Assembly: GCA_016787785.1 (NCBI GenBank)
Contig: JAEUTO010000004.1
Span: 1 to 64,000 of the forward strand
Source: Bacteroidia bacterium
GTDB taxonomy: Bacteria; Bacteroidota; Bacteroidia; B-17B0; Aurantibacillaceae
Direction: 5' to 3'
DNA length: 64,000 nt
Shown here: piece after piece, positions 42,756 through 51,538 of the stretch
Layout: every line of letters begins with the position of its first letter
Numbering within the stretch: position 1 is the first letter of the stretch
The notes under the pieces: generated by a model
The model's input: the letters and a program-made list of their open reading frames with translations, nothing else
Databases searched by the model: none
What the model was told of the DNA's origin: nothing
Program-made: the position numbers and the translations under genes

Positions 42756-45700
42756 ATGAAAAAAATATTTCTGTTAGTAGCGGTTTGTATTGTTTTTAAT
42801 ATAAAAGCGCAAAATCCAAATTTATTATGGAGCAAATTCGAAACAGGTAATGCAATCGTAAAAAAGGTTCTGGATTACAACAACAACATATATGTTGCGG
42901 GGATCCTTAATACCACTTTAGACGTTGATTTCGGTCCGGGTACATACACCCTTGCGCCAATTGCGGGAAACGGCACCTATGATTTTTATATGGCTAAATA
43001 TGATCCGGCGGGAAATTTTTTAATGGCTAAAGGAATTGATGCCCAGGCATCCCCATCTTCATTAGCAGTGGATAAATTTGGCAATGTTACACTTACCGGA
43101 ACTTATTTTGTGAACGGTGATTTTGATCCGGGACCTGGCGTGAATACGCCACTTACAGCCGGTTACCAATCTTGTTTTGTCGTAAAATATAACTCTCAAT
43201 TTAATTTTAAATGGGCGCATGTGTTAAATGTCGACCTTCAGATAGGGTCTACTCACACACCACCTCATACTACTAAAATTATAACCGATTCCATTGCCTG
43301 TGGTGTTTATGTTTGCGGCGATTTTGTGGAGAGATGTCCCATAGATGGTTCTAATATTAATCTTGCAGGAGATGACCCTCACCATTCTGGTAACGTATTA
43401 TGTTTTATGGTAAAATTCGATTCAACGGGCGCTACTCAGTTTTATAAGGTGCCAACTTATTACCCGGCAATAAGTGTAACCAGTAACGGACAAACAATGG
43501 CTTTTTACCCAAACCAAGGGCAAGTATGTCTTGCAACTCAATATCTGGCCAGTACGGCACCGCAGTATGGATTGCTCTTTGATTTTTATGCGTTGAATGG
43601 CACTTCTATATCAACACGTAACATTCAACCAAATACAACCCCAACAACTACAACCACCTTTTTGGATATTAAAAGCCTTAACATCTACAACGGCTATCTT
43701 GTTTTTTCCGGCCATATGAGAGGCACGTATGATTTTGATCCATCTCCTACAACAACTATAACAGTAGCTAGTACAGTTCCAACAAAGAATGATATGTTCT
43801 TTGCAGCATATTCTCTAACATGGGTAAATAAATATGTAAAGAAAATGTCGAGTGCAGGTACCCCTATTGCAACATTATCTTCCGGCGAATGTGATTCGAA
43901 AAAGAATCTTTTGCTCAGTTCAAGATTGCAGGCGGGTAATACAGTAGACTACGATCCAAATGCCACAAGTCTTTCCTTTAACACAACTGCACCTGCTTGT
44001 GCGGTACTGCATCAATATGATTCACTTGGTAATTTAAATTGGGCTTTTAAATACGATCCCGGAACCTCAGTAACCAACGTAATTGATGTTAAATACGATA
44101 AAGTAAATAATATTATTGTTACAGGTATTGCAAATACTACGGTAGATATTGATCCGAATGCCGGTGTTACCAATATTCCAGGCACTTCTAATTTTTTCGC
44201 AAAATACGCTAATCCAAATGGTGCAACTGCAGGGTTTTTACCCATCAACACAAATATATGCGCAGGACAATGTATTAATTTTACGGATATAAGCAGCAAC
44301 TCTCCTTCGTCATGGACGTGGAGTTTCCCGGGAGCATCAACAACAACAGCTAACGTACAGAACCCGGTTATCTGTTATCCAACCGGCGGAACTTATACAG
44401 TAACTTTAGTAACTACAGGAACGCCTAATTCGACCGTTACAAGTTGGGTACACGTAAATCCACTTCCAACGCAACCAGCATCAATAAGTGGTTTAACAAC
44501 CGTTTGCGCTGGTAGTGCAAATATTTATAGTGTTGCTCCTGTTAGCGGAGCAACGTCTTATACATGGAGCTTGCCCGGCGGATGGACAGGTTCGTCAACC
44601 ACAAATTCAATTTCTATTACAGCAGGTGCATCAAGCAACACAATAAACGTTGCTGCAAATAATGGATGCGGTTCTTCTATTGTACAAACATTAAGTATTA
44701 CTGTTAGTCCAATTCCTGCTACTCCGGCGGCTATTTCAGGACCTGTATCCATTTGCAACGGCACAGCCAATTCGTATTCCGTTGCAGCAGTGCCTTTTGC
44801 AACTACTTATTTTTGGGGTTTACCCGGCGGCTGGAGCGGTTCGAGTACCACAAATAATATTAATACAACTGCAAGTGGTACGAGTGGCACCCTAAGCGTT
44901 TTTGCGAGCAACGCTTGTGGAAACAGCAGTGCTCAAACATTAAGTGTAACGGTAAAACCGTTACCATCAATTACAGTTAATAGTGGTGCTATTTGCCCTG
45001 GCCAGAGTTTTACAATGTCGCCTTCTGGCGCAAGTACTTTTACATTCAGCAGTGTTAGTGCAATTGTTTCGCCAACTATAACAAGTTCATACTCTGTTAC
45101 AGGTACCAGCAGTTTAGGATGTGTGTCGTCGCTTGCAGCAGTTTCAAATGTTACGGTTAATCCAAATCCAACAATTTCGGTAAACAGCGGCGGTATTTGT
45201 ATTGGCCAAAACTTTACCATGTCACCTTCAGGCGCAAGTACTTATACCTTTAGCAGCGGCAGCGCCGTTGTTACACCAACAATAAATAGTTCTTATTCAG
45301 TTACAGGAACAAGTGCTGCGGGTTGCACCGCTGTGGCACAGGCAATTTCTAATGTAACGGTTAACAGCTTGCCAACTATAAGCGTAAATAGCGGCAGTAT
45401 TTGTTCGGGACAAAGTTTTACCATGTTGCCGTCGGGTGCCAGTACGTATACATTTAGCGGAGGCTCTGCAATAGTTTCACCGGTAACAACAACATCATAT
45501 ACAGTTAGCGGTTCCAGTGCACAAGGCTGTGTTGCGAGTTCGCCAGCTGTCTCAAATGTAACCGTTAGTCCTTCACCAACAGTTGCTGTTGCTTCGACCA
45601 CAACACAACTTTGTATTGGTCAGAGTGCTACACTTACAGCGTCGGGTGCAACAACTTATTCGTGGTTACCCTCAGGTTCAGGAACTAGTTTTGTGGTCAA

Positions 45701-46040
45701 TCCGGTCGTTAATACTACCTACACCGTTACGGGAGCCGATGCTATTGGGTGTGCGAATACAACCTTATTTACGCAAAATGTAATTAACTGCACTATAACA
45801 GGGTTAAATGCTTTACTAAATAATTCTTCGGTAAGTTTAGTTTACCCTAATCCGTTTAACAGCAAAGTAAATGTTGCGGACGCAGCAACTGAAAAAATGG
45901 AGATCTATAGTTCAACTGGCGCATTAATACTATCTACAACTTTACAAAGCAATCAGGTTGAAATTGACCTCAGCAAAGAGGCTAATGGAATTTATTTTAT
46001 TAGGATAGGTTCTGTAATTAAAAAAGTGGTAAAGGAATAA
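42756..46040 (+). CDS. Large secreted protein: propeller-like repeats, PKD, Ig-like repeats, T9SS sorting domain
   Basis: A 1094-residue protein with a signal peptide (about 1-18). Residues about 30-490 hold SBBP-like or propeller-like repeats ('NNIYVAGILNTTLDVDFGPG', 'MAKYDPAGNFL'). A PKD domain follows ('CINFTDISSNSPSSWTWSF'), then two Ig-like repeats of about 81 residues and four repeats of 68 residues. The end is a type A T9SS domain ('LVYPNPFNSKVNVADAA'). Probably a surface or released adhesin. It lies between two dispersed hairpin repeats and is followed by a terminator. Confidence 0.87.
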   Translation: MKKIFLLVAVCIVFNIKAQNPNLLWSKFETGNAIVKKVLDYNNNIYVAGILNTTLDVDFGPGTYTLAPIAGNGTYDFYMAKYDPAGNFLMAKGIDAQASPSSLAVDKFGNVTLTGTYFVNGDFDPGPGVNTPLTAGYQSCFVVKYNSQFNFKWAHVLNVDLQIGSTHTPPHTTKIITDSIACGVYVCGDFVERCPIDGSNINLAGDDPHHSGNVLCFMVKFDSTGATQFYKVPTYYPAISVTSNGQTMAFYPNQGQVCLATQYLASTAPQYGLLFDFYALNGTSISTRNIQPNTTPTTTTTFLDIKSLNIYNGYLVFSGHMRGTYDFDPSPTTTITVASTVPTKNDMFFAAYSLTWVNKYVKKMSSAGTPIATLSSGECDSKKNLLLSSRLQAGNTVDYDPNATSLSFNTTAPACAVLHQYDSLGNLNWAFKYDPGTSVTNVIDVKYDKVNNIIVTGIANTTVDIDPNAGVTNIPGTSNFFAKYANPNGATAGFLPINTNICAGQCINFTDISSNSPSSWTWSFPGASTTTANVQNPVICYPTGGTYTVTLVTTGTPNSTVTSWVHVNPLPTQPASISGLTTVCAGSANIYSVAPVSGATSYTWSLPGGWTGSSTTNSISITAGASSNTINVAANNGCGSSIVQTLSITVSPIPATPAAISGPVSICNGTANSYSVAAVPFATTYFWGLPGGWSGSSTTNNINTTASGTSGTLSVFASNACGNSSAQTLSVTVKPLPSITVNSGAICPGQSFTMSPSGASTFTFSSVSAIVSPTITSSYSVTGTSSLGCVSSLAAVSNVTVNPNPTISVNSGGICIGQNFTMSPSGASTYTFSSGSAVVTPTINSSYSVTGTSAAGCTAVAQAISNVTVNSLPTISVNSGSICSGQSFTMLPSGASTYTFSGGSAIVSPVTTTSYTVSGSSAQGCVASSPAVSNVTVSPSPTVAVASTTTQLCIGQSATLTASGATTYSWLPSGSGTSFVVNPVVNTTYTVTGADAIGCANTTLFTQNVINCTITGLNALLNNSSVSLVYPNPFNSKVNVADAATEKMEIYSSTGALILSTTLQSNQVEIDLSKEANGIYFIRIGSVIKKVVKE
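44964..45779 (+). repeat. Tandem 204-bp repeats inside the secreted protein gene
   Basis: Units start at 44964, 45168, 45372 and 45576, exactly 204 bp (68 codons) apart. The first three are clear ('ISVNSG-IC-GQSFTM-PSGAS'); the fourth is more diverged. Confidence 0.88.
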
Positions 46041-46053
46041 ATAAATTTTATAT

Positions 46054-46089
46054 AAAAAGCCTTTTCCGATCAAAAGGGATGGGCTTTTT
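46054..46089 (+). terminator. Rho-independent terminator after the T9SS protein
   Basis: AAAAAGCC, loop, GGGCTTTTT, ending 49 bp after the stop codon. Confidence 0.75.
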
Positions 46090-46106
46090 ATTTGCAACTC
46101 ATCTAG

Positions 46107-46132
46107 CCAGATCAACGTTAACTAATCTGGTC
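46107..46132. repeat. Dispersed palindromic repeat
   Basis: CCAGATCAACGTTAACTAAT then CTGGTC. It matches AGATCAGCGTTAGCTAATCTGGTC at about 42470-42493, with two base changes. Both form hairpins. Confidence 0.65.
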
Positions 46133-46184
46133 GTCCAAAAAAGGTCTATAGCGATATATTCTTTGAGCCAAATTCCCGCCCGAT

Positions 46185-46724
46185 CTATTTTTTGGTATGT
46201 GCTACCCAAATTAATTTAGAAGTATCGTAACCAATATTTTGGGCCAGCTTTAAATAATCGGCTTTTATATTTTCAGGAATGGTTATCTCTCGTGAAAGTA
46301 TCCACAAGTATTTTAAACTATTGCCAGCCACTAAAGCATATTTATAATCTTTATCGATGGCAATTACATTGTAACCTGAATAAAAAGGACCAAAGAAAGA
46401 AACCTTTAATTTGGCTTCCGTTGGATCCGATACTGGCTTTGCTTTTCCGATAGCTTCTTCCCACTTATTCTTTTTAAAATTATAGCCCTTATTATCTACT
46501 TTAATCGTTCCATTTTCTTTTAGGGAATAGGTAGCGGTAACATTATTTAAATTTTTCTCGAAACGATAATCAAAACGGGCAATTTCGTACCAGGTACCTA
46601 AATATTTTTGCGTGTCAAAGGGTTTAACGGCAACTGCACCTTTCGGAATAGTTCTAAAACTGCTCGCAGAAACTATAACAAGACCCGCCGCAGCAACAAT
46701 GCCTAAAATTTTTAATTTTTGCAT
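46185..46724 (-). CDS. blc: Lipocalin of the Blc type
   Basis: A 179-residue protein. A signal peptide (about 1-23) without a lipobox Cys is followed by 'YLGTWYEIARFDYRFEKNL', the lipocalin GxW motif, then 'YSGYNVIAIDKDYKYALVAG' and 'YLWILSRE'. This is the bacterial lipocalin/apolipoprotein-D pattern. Blc-type proteins bind lipids or lysophospholipids and help with envelope maintenance. In E. coli Blc is an outer-membrane lipoprotein; here a soluble periplasmic form is likely. Confidence 0.9.
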   Translation of the reverse strand: MQKLKILGIVAAAGLVIVSASSFRTIPKGAVAVKPFDTQKYLGTWYEIARFDYRFEKNLNNVTATYSLKENGTIKVDNKGYNFKKNKWEEAIGKAKPVSDPTEAKLKVSFFGPFYSGYNVIAIDKDYKYALVAGNSLKYLWILSREITIPENIKADYLKLAQNIGYDTSKLIWVAHTKK

Positions 46725-46847
46725 ACTATTTTTTATTTAAATCATGCGAATTTTATGCCAGATGCAGGTTAACGTTTAATGGTAACTACATTCATGACCT
46801 AAATTATATCAATAACCAAAAAAAAACTAAAAAAAGTACAAATAAAA

Positions 46848-46888
46848 TTTGCGCAACCAGATAATTGCACGTATATTTGCAACCAGAT
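46848..46888 (+). promoter_or_regulatory. Promoter with a direct-repeat operator before the ArsR gene
   Basis: TTTG (46848-46851), 20 bp, TATATTTG (46872-46879). The 10-bp GCAACCAGAT occurs twice (46853-46862 and 46879-46888), one copy between the boxes and one overlapping the -7 end. It lies about 20 bp before the ArsR start. Confidence 0.7.
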
Positions 46889-46906
46889 GATAGCATATAA
46901 TTAATT

Positions 46907-47230
46907 ATGGAAATTAGAAGAGATGTATTTCAGGCAATAGCAGATCCAACGCGCAGAGCTATTTTAAGTCTAATAGCCTTGCAGGCTATGACGCCAAATG
47001 CGCTTGCCGAACATTTTGACACCAGTAGGCAAGCAGTTTCAAAACACATTAAAATATTAACTGAATGTCAGTTGGTAAAACAAGAGCAATCGGGCAGGGA
47101 GATTTATTATCACTTTAATCCAAAAAAAATGAAAGAAGTAGCAGATTGGTTAGCGCCATTCACTAAGATGTGGGAAGACCGCTTTAGCCGTTTAGATAAT
47201 GTATTAAATAACTTAAAAAAGAAGAAATAA
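46907..47230 (+). CDS. ArsR-family winged-helix regulator
   Basis: A 107-residue protein: '[19 protein letters not shown]', then '[20 protein letters not shown]', then '[13 protein letters not shown]'. This is the ArsR form that usually sits next to AHSA1-type (SRPBCC) proteins and lacks the metal-binding Cys box. It overlaps the SRPBCC gene by 1 bp and probably represses the cluster through the direct repeats at 46853-46888. Confidence 0.9.
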   Translation: MEIRRDVFQAIADPTRRAILSLIALQAMTPNALAEHFDTSRQAVSKHIKILTECQLVKQEQSGREIYYHFNPKKMKEVADWLAPFTKMWEDRFSRLDNVLNNLKKKK

Positions 47231-47727
47231 TGACAACACCCAATCACACAACAATTGTTGCCGAAAAAGGCAAGCAGGAATTTTTTATCACACGCGAATT
47301 TGACGCGCCACGAGAAATGGTATTTAAAGCATTTAGCGAGCCTGATCTTTTAATGCAGTGGCTTGGGCCGGATAACATGGAAATGGAAATTGAAAAATTT
47401 GATAATAGAAGCGGTGGCTCTTACCGTTTTATACATACCGATTGTAATGGTAGTGGAATGAAATTTGCATTTAATGGCGCTATTCACGAGGTAGCTGCGC
47501 CCGAGCGCGTGATAAGAACTTTTGAATTTGAAGGTTTGCCTGAAAGAGGTCATGTTTCTTTAGAATTTCTAACGATGGAAGTTTTGCCCGGAAACAGAAC
47601 GCTGCTTAAAATTCAATCTGTTTTTAAATCGGTTGAAGACCGAGACGGACTTATTAACTCGGGCATGGAAGGTGGGCTTAACGCAGGGTTTAGAAAATTG
47701 GATGCGTTGTTTTTAAAAGGTATATAA
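47230..47727 (+). CDS. SRPBCC/AHSA1-type protein
   Basis: A 165-residue protein with 'TREFDAPREMVFKAFSEPDL', 'LMQWLGPDNMEMEIEKFD' and 'GGSYRFIHTD', the START-like fold of AHSA1-type proteins. These bind hydrophobic ligands; their reaction is usually unknown. It forms an operon with the ArsR regulator (1-bp overlap) and lies 1 bp before the GyrI-like gene. Confidence 0.88.
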   Translation: MTTPNHTTIVAEKGKQEFFITREFDAPREMVFKAFSEPDLLMQWLGPDNMEMEIEKFDNRSGGSYRFIHTDCNGSGMKFAFNGAIHEVAAPERVIRTFEFEGLPERGHVSLEFLTMEVLPGNRTLLKIQSVFKSVEDRDGLINSGMEGGLNAGFRKLDALFLKGI

Positions 47728-47728
47728 T

Positions 47729-48142
47729 ATGGAAACTGTAAACATTGATAATGATATAAAGATCTTCTATGTAACGGCAAGGTCTTTTCCGGCGGGTATT
47801 CTGGAGGCAATGCAAAAATTACATTCATTAATTCCATTTTCAAAAGATAGAAAGTACATGAGTGTCTCTCGCCCTGAGAATGGTGGCGAGATCGTTTATA
47901 AAGCAGGAGCAACAGAATTAGAGGCAGGCGACCTGAGTAAGCATGATTTGAATTCATTAATAATTAAAAAGGGGCCTTATTATTGCATCGAAATTCACAA
48001 TTTCAGAAAGGATGTAACGGCCATTGGCAGGGCTTTTGAAGAATTGATCGTTCAAAAAGATATTGACCCGGAAGGTTATTGCGTTGAGTGGTATTCAAAC
48101 ACAAGTGAAAGCGTAAAATGTATGGTAAGAATAAAAGAATAG
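47729..48142 (+). CDS. GyrI-like ligand-binding protein
   Basis: A 137-residue protein. The pattern 'YVTARSFPAGILEAMQKLHS', 'KYMSVSRPENGGEIVYKAGA' and 'YYCIEIHNFRKDVTAIGRAF' matches GyrI-like/AraC effector-binding domains, without an attached DNA-binding domain. Such stand-alone domains bind small molecules or proteins. Likely part of the ArsR-led cluster. Confidence 0.75.
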   Translation: METVNIDNDIKIFYVTARSFPAGILEAMQKLHSLIPFSKDRKYMSVSRPENGGEIVYKAGATELEAGDLSKHDLNSLIIKKGPYYCIEIHNFRKDVTAIGRAFEELIVQKDIDPEGYCVEWYSNTSESVKCMVRIKE

Positions 48143-48154
48143 ATCTATTTTAAA

Positions 48155-48364
48155 ATGGTAGAAGTATTTATAACAAACGTACAGAGTAGTGAAAAAGCAA
48201 ATAGTGTTATGCAGGATTTTGAAATTCTATTTCCACACTACATCGTTAATTTTGATCTGGAAGACTGTGATAAGATCTTGCGGATTGAGAGTGAAAATAT
48301 AAATATTGAAAAGATCATTAGAATATTAAATGAAAAAAATATTGCGTGTAAGATTTTAGAATAA
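48155..48364 (+). CDS. Small HMA-like ferredoxin-fold protein without Cys motif
   Basis: A 69-residue protein with a strand-helix-strand-strand-helix-strand pattern ('MVEVFITNVQSSEKANSVMQ', 'ILRIESENINIEKIIRIL'). The fold resembles heavy-metal-associated domains, but the CxxC metal-binding pair is missing. Metal transport is therefore not supported. It starts 12 bp after the GyrI-like gene. Confidence 0.65.
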   Translation: MVEVFITNVQSSEKANSVMQDFEILFPHYIVNFDLEDCDKILRIESENINIEKIIRILNEKNIACKILE

Positions 48365-48397
48365 ATACAAATAAAAAACAACTAAAAATTAAAAAAA

Positions 48398-48823
48398 ATG
48401 ACAGAACAAGTTTATCCATGCCTATGGTTTGATGGCCAGGCAAAAGAAGCAGCAGAATTGTATTGCTCAATTTTCCCAAATTCAAAAATAACAATGGACT
48501 CACAAATGGTTGTAAATTTTGAATTGAATGGTAAAAAATTTATGGGACTAAACGGCGGCCCCATGTTTAAATTTAACGAAGCGGTTTCGTTTGTTATTAA
48601 CTGCGAAGATCAAAAAGAAATAGATCACTATTGGGATAAACTTACGGCTGATGGTGGTAAGGAAAGTCAATGTGGTTGGCTGGTTGACAAATTCGGCGTT
48701 TCTTGGCAGGTTATACCTGCTATCCTCGGAAAACTAATGTCTGATCCCGAAAAAGGCCAAAGAGTTGTGCAGGCTTTTATGAAAATGAAAAAGTTTGACA
48801 TCGAAAAATTAATTAACGCGTAA
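48398..48823 (+). CDS. PhnB-like VOC-fold protein
   Basis: A 141-residue protein: 'YPCLWFDGQAKEAAELYCSI', 'FMGLNGGPMFKFNEAVSFVI', then 'CGWLVDKFGVSWQVIP'. This is the 3-dmu-9/PhnB family of VOC proteins, which often sit in ArsR/SRPBCC stress clusters. Despite the old family name, methyltransferase activity is not expected. Substrate is unknown. Confidence 0.88.
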   Translation: MTEQVYPCLWFDGQAKEAAELYCSIFPNSKITMDSQMVVNFELNGKKFMGLNGGPMFKFNEAVSFVINCEDQKEIDHYWDKLTADGGKESQCGWLVDKFGVSWQVIPAILGKLMSDPEKGQRVVQAFMKMKKFDIEKLINA

Positions 48824-48906
48824 ATAAAAGCGCAGATAAATAATAAATTGTTTGCTATTTCGCCTAAAATTGTATTTTTATACTAAATATAAAATACAAT
48901 TTTGTA

Positions 48907-51018
48907 ATGAAGTTTATAACCTTTTTTTTATTTTTCGTTACCTGGATTTCAGGTGTCGCACAATTTACCAAAGCCGATCTTGTATACAAATGCGATTTTG
49001 AGGCTAATGATCTTTTCTGGAAATCCTATAACGAAAAAGGATTTACTTCTGCTACTGTAAAAGGTAAATTTATTCTGCAACATACCGGTAAGGATGAAGC
49101 ATGGAACCAAACAGACAATTTGAATTTTGATCCTCATTTTGATTATGAGGTTGAAATGTCTATGTGTCAAGTAAGCGGTCTAGAGGATAGAGGATATGGT
49201 ATTAGTTACAATTATAAAGATGCAAATAACTCAAATACATTTTGCATAAGCGCCAATGGCTATTTCTCTGTTTTTCATTACTCTAAAGGCATTTATAAAG
49301 ATGATATTGCCTGGAAAGAATCAGACAGGATAATTAAAGGATTTAATAAATACAATAAATTAGGTATTGCGCGTAAAGGCACTAACCTGCATTATTATAT
49401 AAATGGTGTTGAGGTAGCTTCTTTGCCAGTGCCAAAGTATAATGACGAATTTGTTGGATTTCATATAGGTGGCGTAATGAAAGTTGAGGCAGATTACGTT
49501 TATATGTATCAAAAAAAGAAACCTATTCGATTAGTAGACAACTATAACTCCTTTGGCGAGAAAATTCATTTGGGCGCAAATATTAATTCTACAGCGGCAG
49601 AAATTTGCCCGGTAATTAGTGCGGATGAAAAAACAATATTTATTACACGTACTTTTTGCAAAGCAAATACTGCCGGCGAAGACGACTATGATATTTGGGT
49701 TAGCCAGTTAGGTAAAGACAGTATTTGGTCCAAATTAAAGAACATTGGCCCACCACTTAATAATAGGGGAAATAATTTTGTTATATCAGTTAGCCATGAT
49801 AATAATTCTTTGGTTATTGGTAACGTTTATCATGGTGGCGACGGCAAGGATATGACCAAAGGAATTTCTTATTCGCACAAAACCAAAACCGGCTGGTCGT
49901 ATCCAAAAGAAATGAAGATCAAGAATTTTTATAATAATAACGATTATAACGAAGCCTGCTTATCTCCTGATGGTAAAACTATTCTTTTATGTATTGAAAG
50001 GGATGATACACATGGTGACAAAGACCTTTATTTTTCGCATTTGCTTTCAGATAGCAGCTGGAGTGAGCCCGAAAATTTAGGGAACATTGTTAATACTTAT
50101 TCAAACGAAACTGGTGTTTTTTTAGCATCAGATAATAAAACACTTTATTTTTCTTCAGCCGGACATCCAGGTTATGGCAGCAATGATATATTTATGACCA
50201 AGCGGTTGGATGATACCTGGAAACATTGGTCGGAGCCAAAAAATCTGGGCCCTAAAATAAATACCAAAGCCTGGGATGTATATTATACTATGCCGGCTTC
50301 TGGTAAGTATGCGTATATGGTATCTGAAGCAAAACAAAATGAAAAAGCAGATATTTTTAAGATACAACAACCCGAAAGCGTAAAACCAGAAACCGTTATA
50401 TTGGTTCATGGAATTGTACATAACAGCGATACAAAAAAACCAATGCAGGCCGTTGTTACTTATTACGAATTAGGATCAAAAAAAATATTGGGTAAGGCAA
50501 CGTCTAATATTGAGACCGGGGCTTTTACAATAGCTTTGCCCAAAGGAAGAAAATATTGTTTTAACGCACAGCACGAAGGTTTTATTTCGGTTAATGCAAA
50601 TACAGACGCCACGATCTTAGATACTTATAAAGAGGAGAACGTTGACCTGTATCTTAGCCCGGTTAAAACCGGGCAAAGTGTAGTATTGCACAACTTATTT
50701 TTTGTGTCGGATGAACACAGGATCTTGCCTGAATCTTTTCCTGAGCTGGATAAGCTTCATGATCTTTTGGTTGAGCATCCCGAGATGAAGATCGAGATTT
50801 CCGGTCATACAAGTATCAATAGTTCTGGAGAAAAATATAATCATGATCTTTCTACAGGTAGAGCCGAGGCAGTAAAAAAATACCTGGTTATGAAAGGCAT
50901 TAGCGAAAAAAGGATCACTGCCAAAGGATTTGGTTTCTCCAAACCGATCTATACTGATAAAACCGAAGCGCATCAGGCACTGAACCGCCGTATCGAATTT
51001 GTGATATTAAGTAATTAA
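48907..51018 (+). CDS. OmpA-family protein with lectin-like N-terminus and PD40 repeats
   Basis: A 703-residue protein. A signal peptide is followed by a beta-sandwich (about 20-205) that looks like a DUF1080/LamG-type domain, then PD40 propeller blades ('DNKTLYFSSAGHPGYGSND'), a short carboxypeptidase-regulatory-like segment (about 495-570) and a C-terminal OmpA domain ('IEISGHTSINSSG', 'STGRAEAV', 'LNRRIEF'). It probably links the outer membrane to peptidoglycan. It has its own AT-rich upstream gap of about 80 bp. Confidence 0.85.
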   Translation: MKFITFFLFFVTWISGVAQFTKADLVYKCDFEANDLFWKSYNEKGFTSATVKGKFILQHTGKDEAWNQTDNLNFDPHFDYEVEMSMCQVSGLEDRGYGISYNYKDANNSNTFCISANGYFSVFHYSKGIYKDDIAWKESDRIIKGFNKYNKLGIARKGTNLHYYINGVEVASLPVPKYNDEFVGFHIGGVMKVEADYVYMYQKKKPIRLVDNYNSFGEKIHLGANINSTAAEICPVISADEKTIFITRTFCKANTAGEDDYDIWVSQLGKDSIWSKLKNIGPPLNNRGNNFVISVSHDNNSLVIGNVYHGGDGKDMTKGISYSHKTKTGWSYPKEMKIKNFYNNNDYNEACLSPDGKTILLCIERDDTHGDKDLYFSHLLSDSSWSEPENLGNIVNTYSNETGVFLASDNKTLYFSSAGHPGYGSNDIFMTKRLDDTWKHWSEPKNLGPKINTKAWDVYYTMPASGKYAYMVSEAKQNEKADIFKIQQPESVKPETVILVHGIVHNSDTKKPMQAVVTYYELGSKKILGKATSNIETGAFTIALPKGRKYCFNAQHEGFISVNANTDATILDTYKEENVDLYLSPVKTGQSVVLHNLFFVSDEHRILPESFPELDKLHDLLVEHPEMKIEISGHTSINSSGEKYNHDLSTGRAEAVKKYLVMKGISEKRITAKGFGFSKPIYTDKTEAHQALNRRIEFVILSN

Positions 51019-51028
51019 AAACGCTTAT

Positions 51029-51415
51029 TTATTTTCTTGCAATAATTCGTTTTCTGTGTTTGGTGCCCCATTTGTGTAATTCACCTATTAATGGTCGTAA
51101 TGTTTTGCCGTATGGTGTTAATTCATATTCAACAGTAACGGGTGACGTATCATAAACATGTCTGCTGGCAAGTTCATTTATTTCCAGCTCTTTTAATTCT
51201 TTAGATAACATTTTTGGCGTGAGCCCGGGAATTTCACGCTGAATTTGTTTAAAGCGTTTTTTACCAAAAGTGAGTGATAAGATTATTTGTAATTTCCATT
51301 TACCACTTAAAATGTCCAATGCATCTTTTACCGGTAATAACCTGGCAGTGCATTCATCTCCTGATAAATGCGAGGGGCATTTTCGTTTATCATGTTCTAT
51401 CATTTCCATATACAA
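51029..51415 (-). CDS. HxlR-family regulator
   Basis: A 128-residue winged-helix protein with the HxlR pattern: 'KDALDILSGKWKLQIILSL', 'GKKRFKQIQREIPGLTPKML' and 'VEYELTPYGKTLRPLI'. It also has 'CPSHLSGDEC' near the N-terminus, with Cys residues that could sense redox or electrophilic stress. It is divergent from a nitroreductase gene and likely controls it through the nested palindromes at 51441-51500. Confidence 0.9.
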   Translation of the reverse strand: MYMEMIEHDKRKCPSHLSGDECTARLLPVKDALDILSGKWKLQIILSLTFGKKRFKQIQREIPGLTPKMLSKELKELEINELASRHVYDTSPVTVEYELTPYGKTLRPLIGELHKWGTKHRKRIIARK

Positions 51416-51440
51416 ATGTACAAAATTACACTATCTTTTT

Positions 51441-51516
51441 TATACCGCTTTCCTAAAGTATACTGGTATCTAAAAGGAAAGCGATACCTTTTGTATACTT
51501 AATCTCTGTAGCTTTG
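51441..51516 (+). promoter_or_regulatory. Nested operator palindromes and -7 element of the HxlR/nitroreductase locus
   Basis: AAGTATAC (51456-51463) pairs with GTATACTT (51493-51500), and GGTATC with GATACC just inside. TATACCGCTTTCC (51441-51453) is matched by GGAAAGCGATACC (51476-51488). The -7 box TAGCTTTG is at 51509-51516 on the + strand; a TTTG sits 15 bp upstream, closer than usual, under the operator. Confidence 0.7.
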
Positions 51517-51538
51517 TTTTAAATTAAAATAAATAAAA

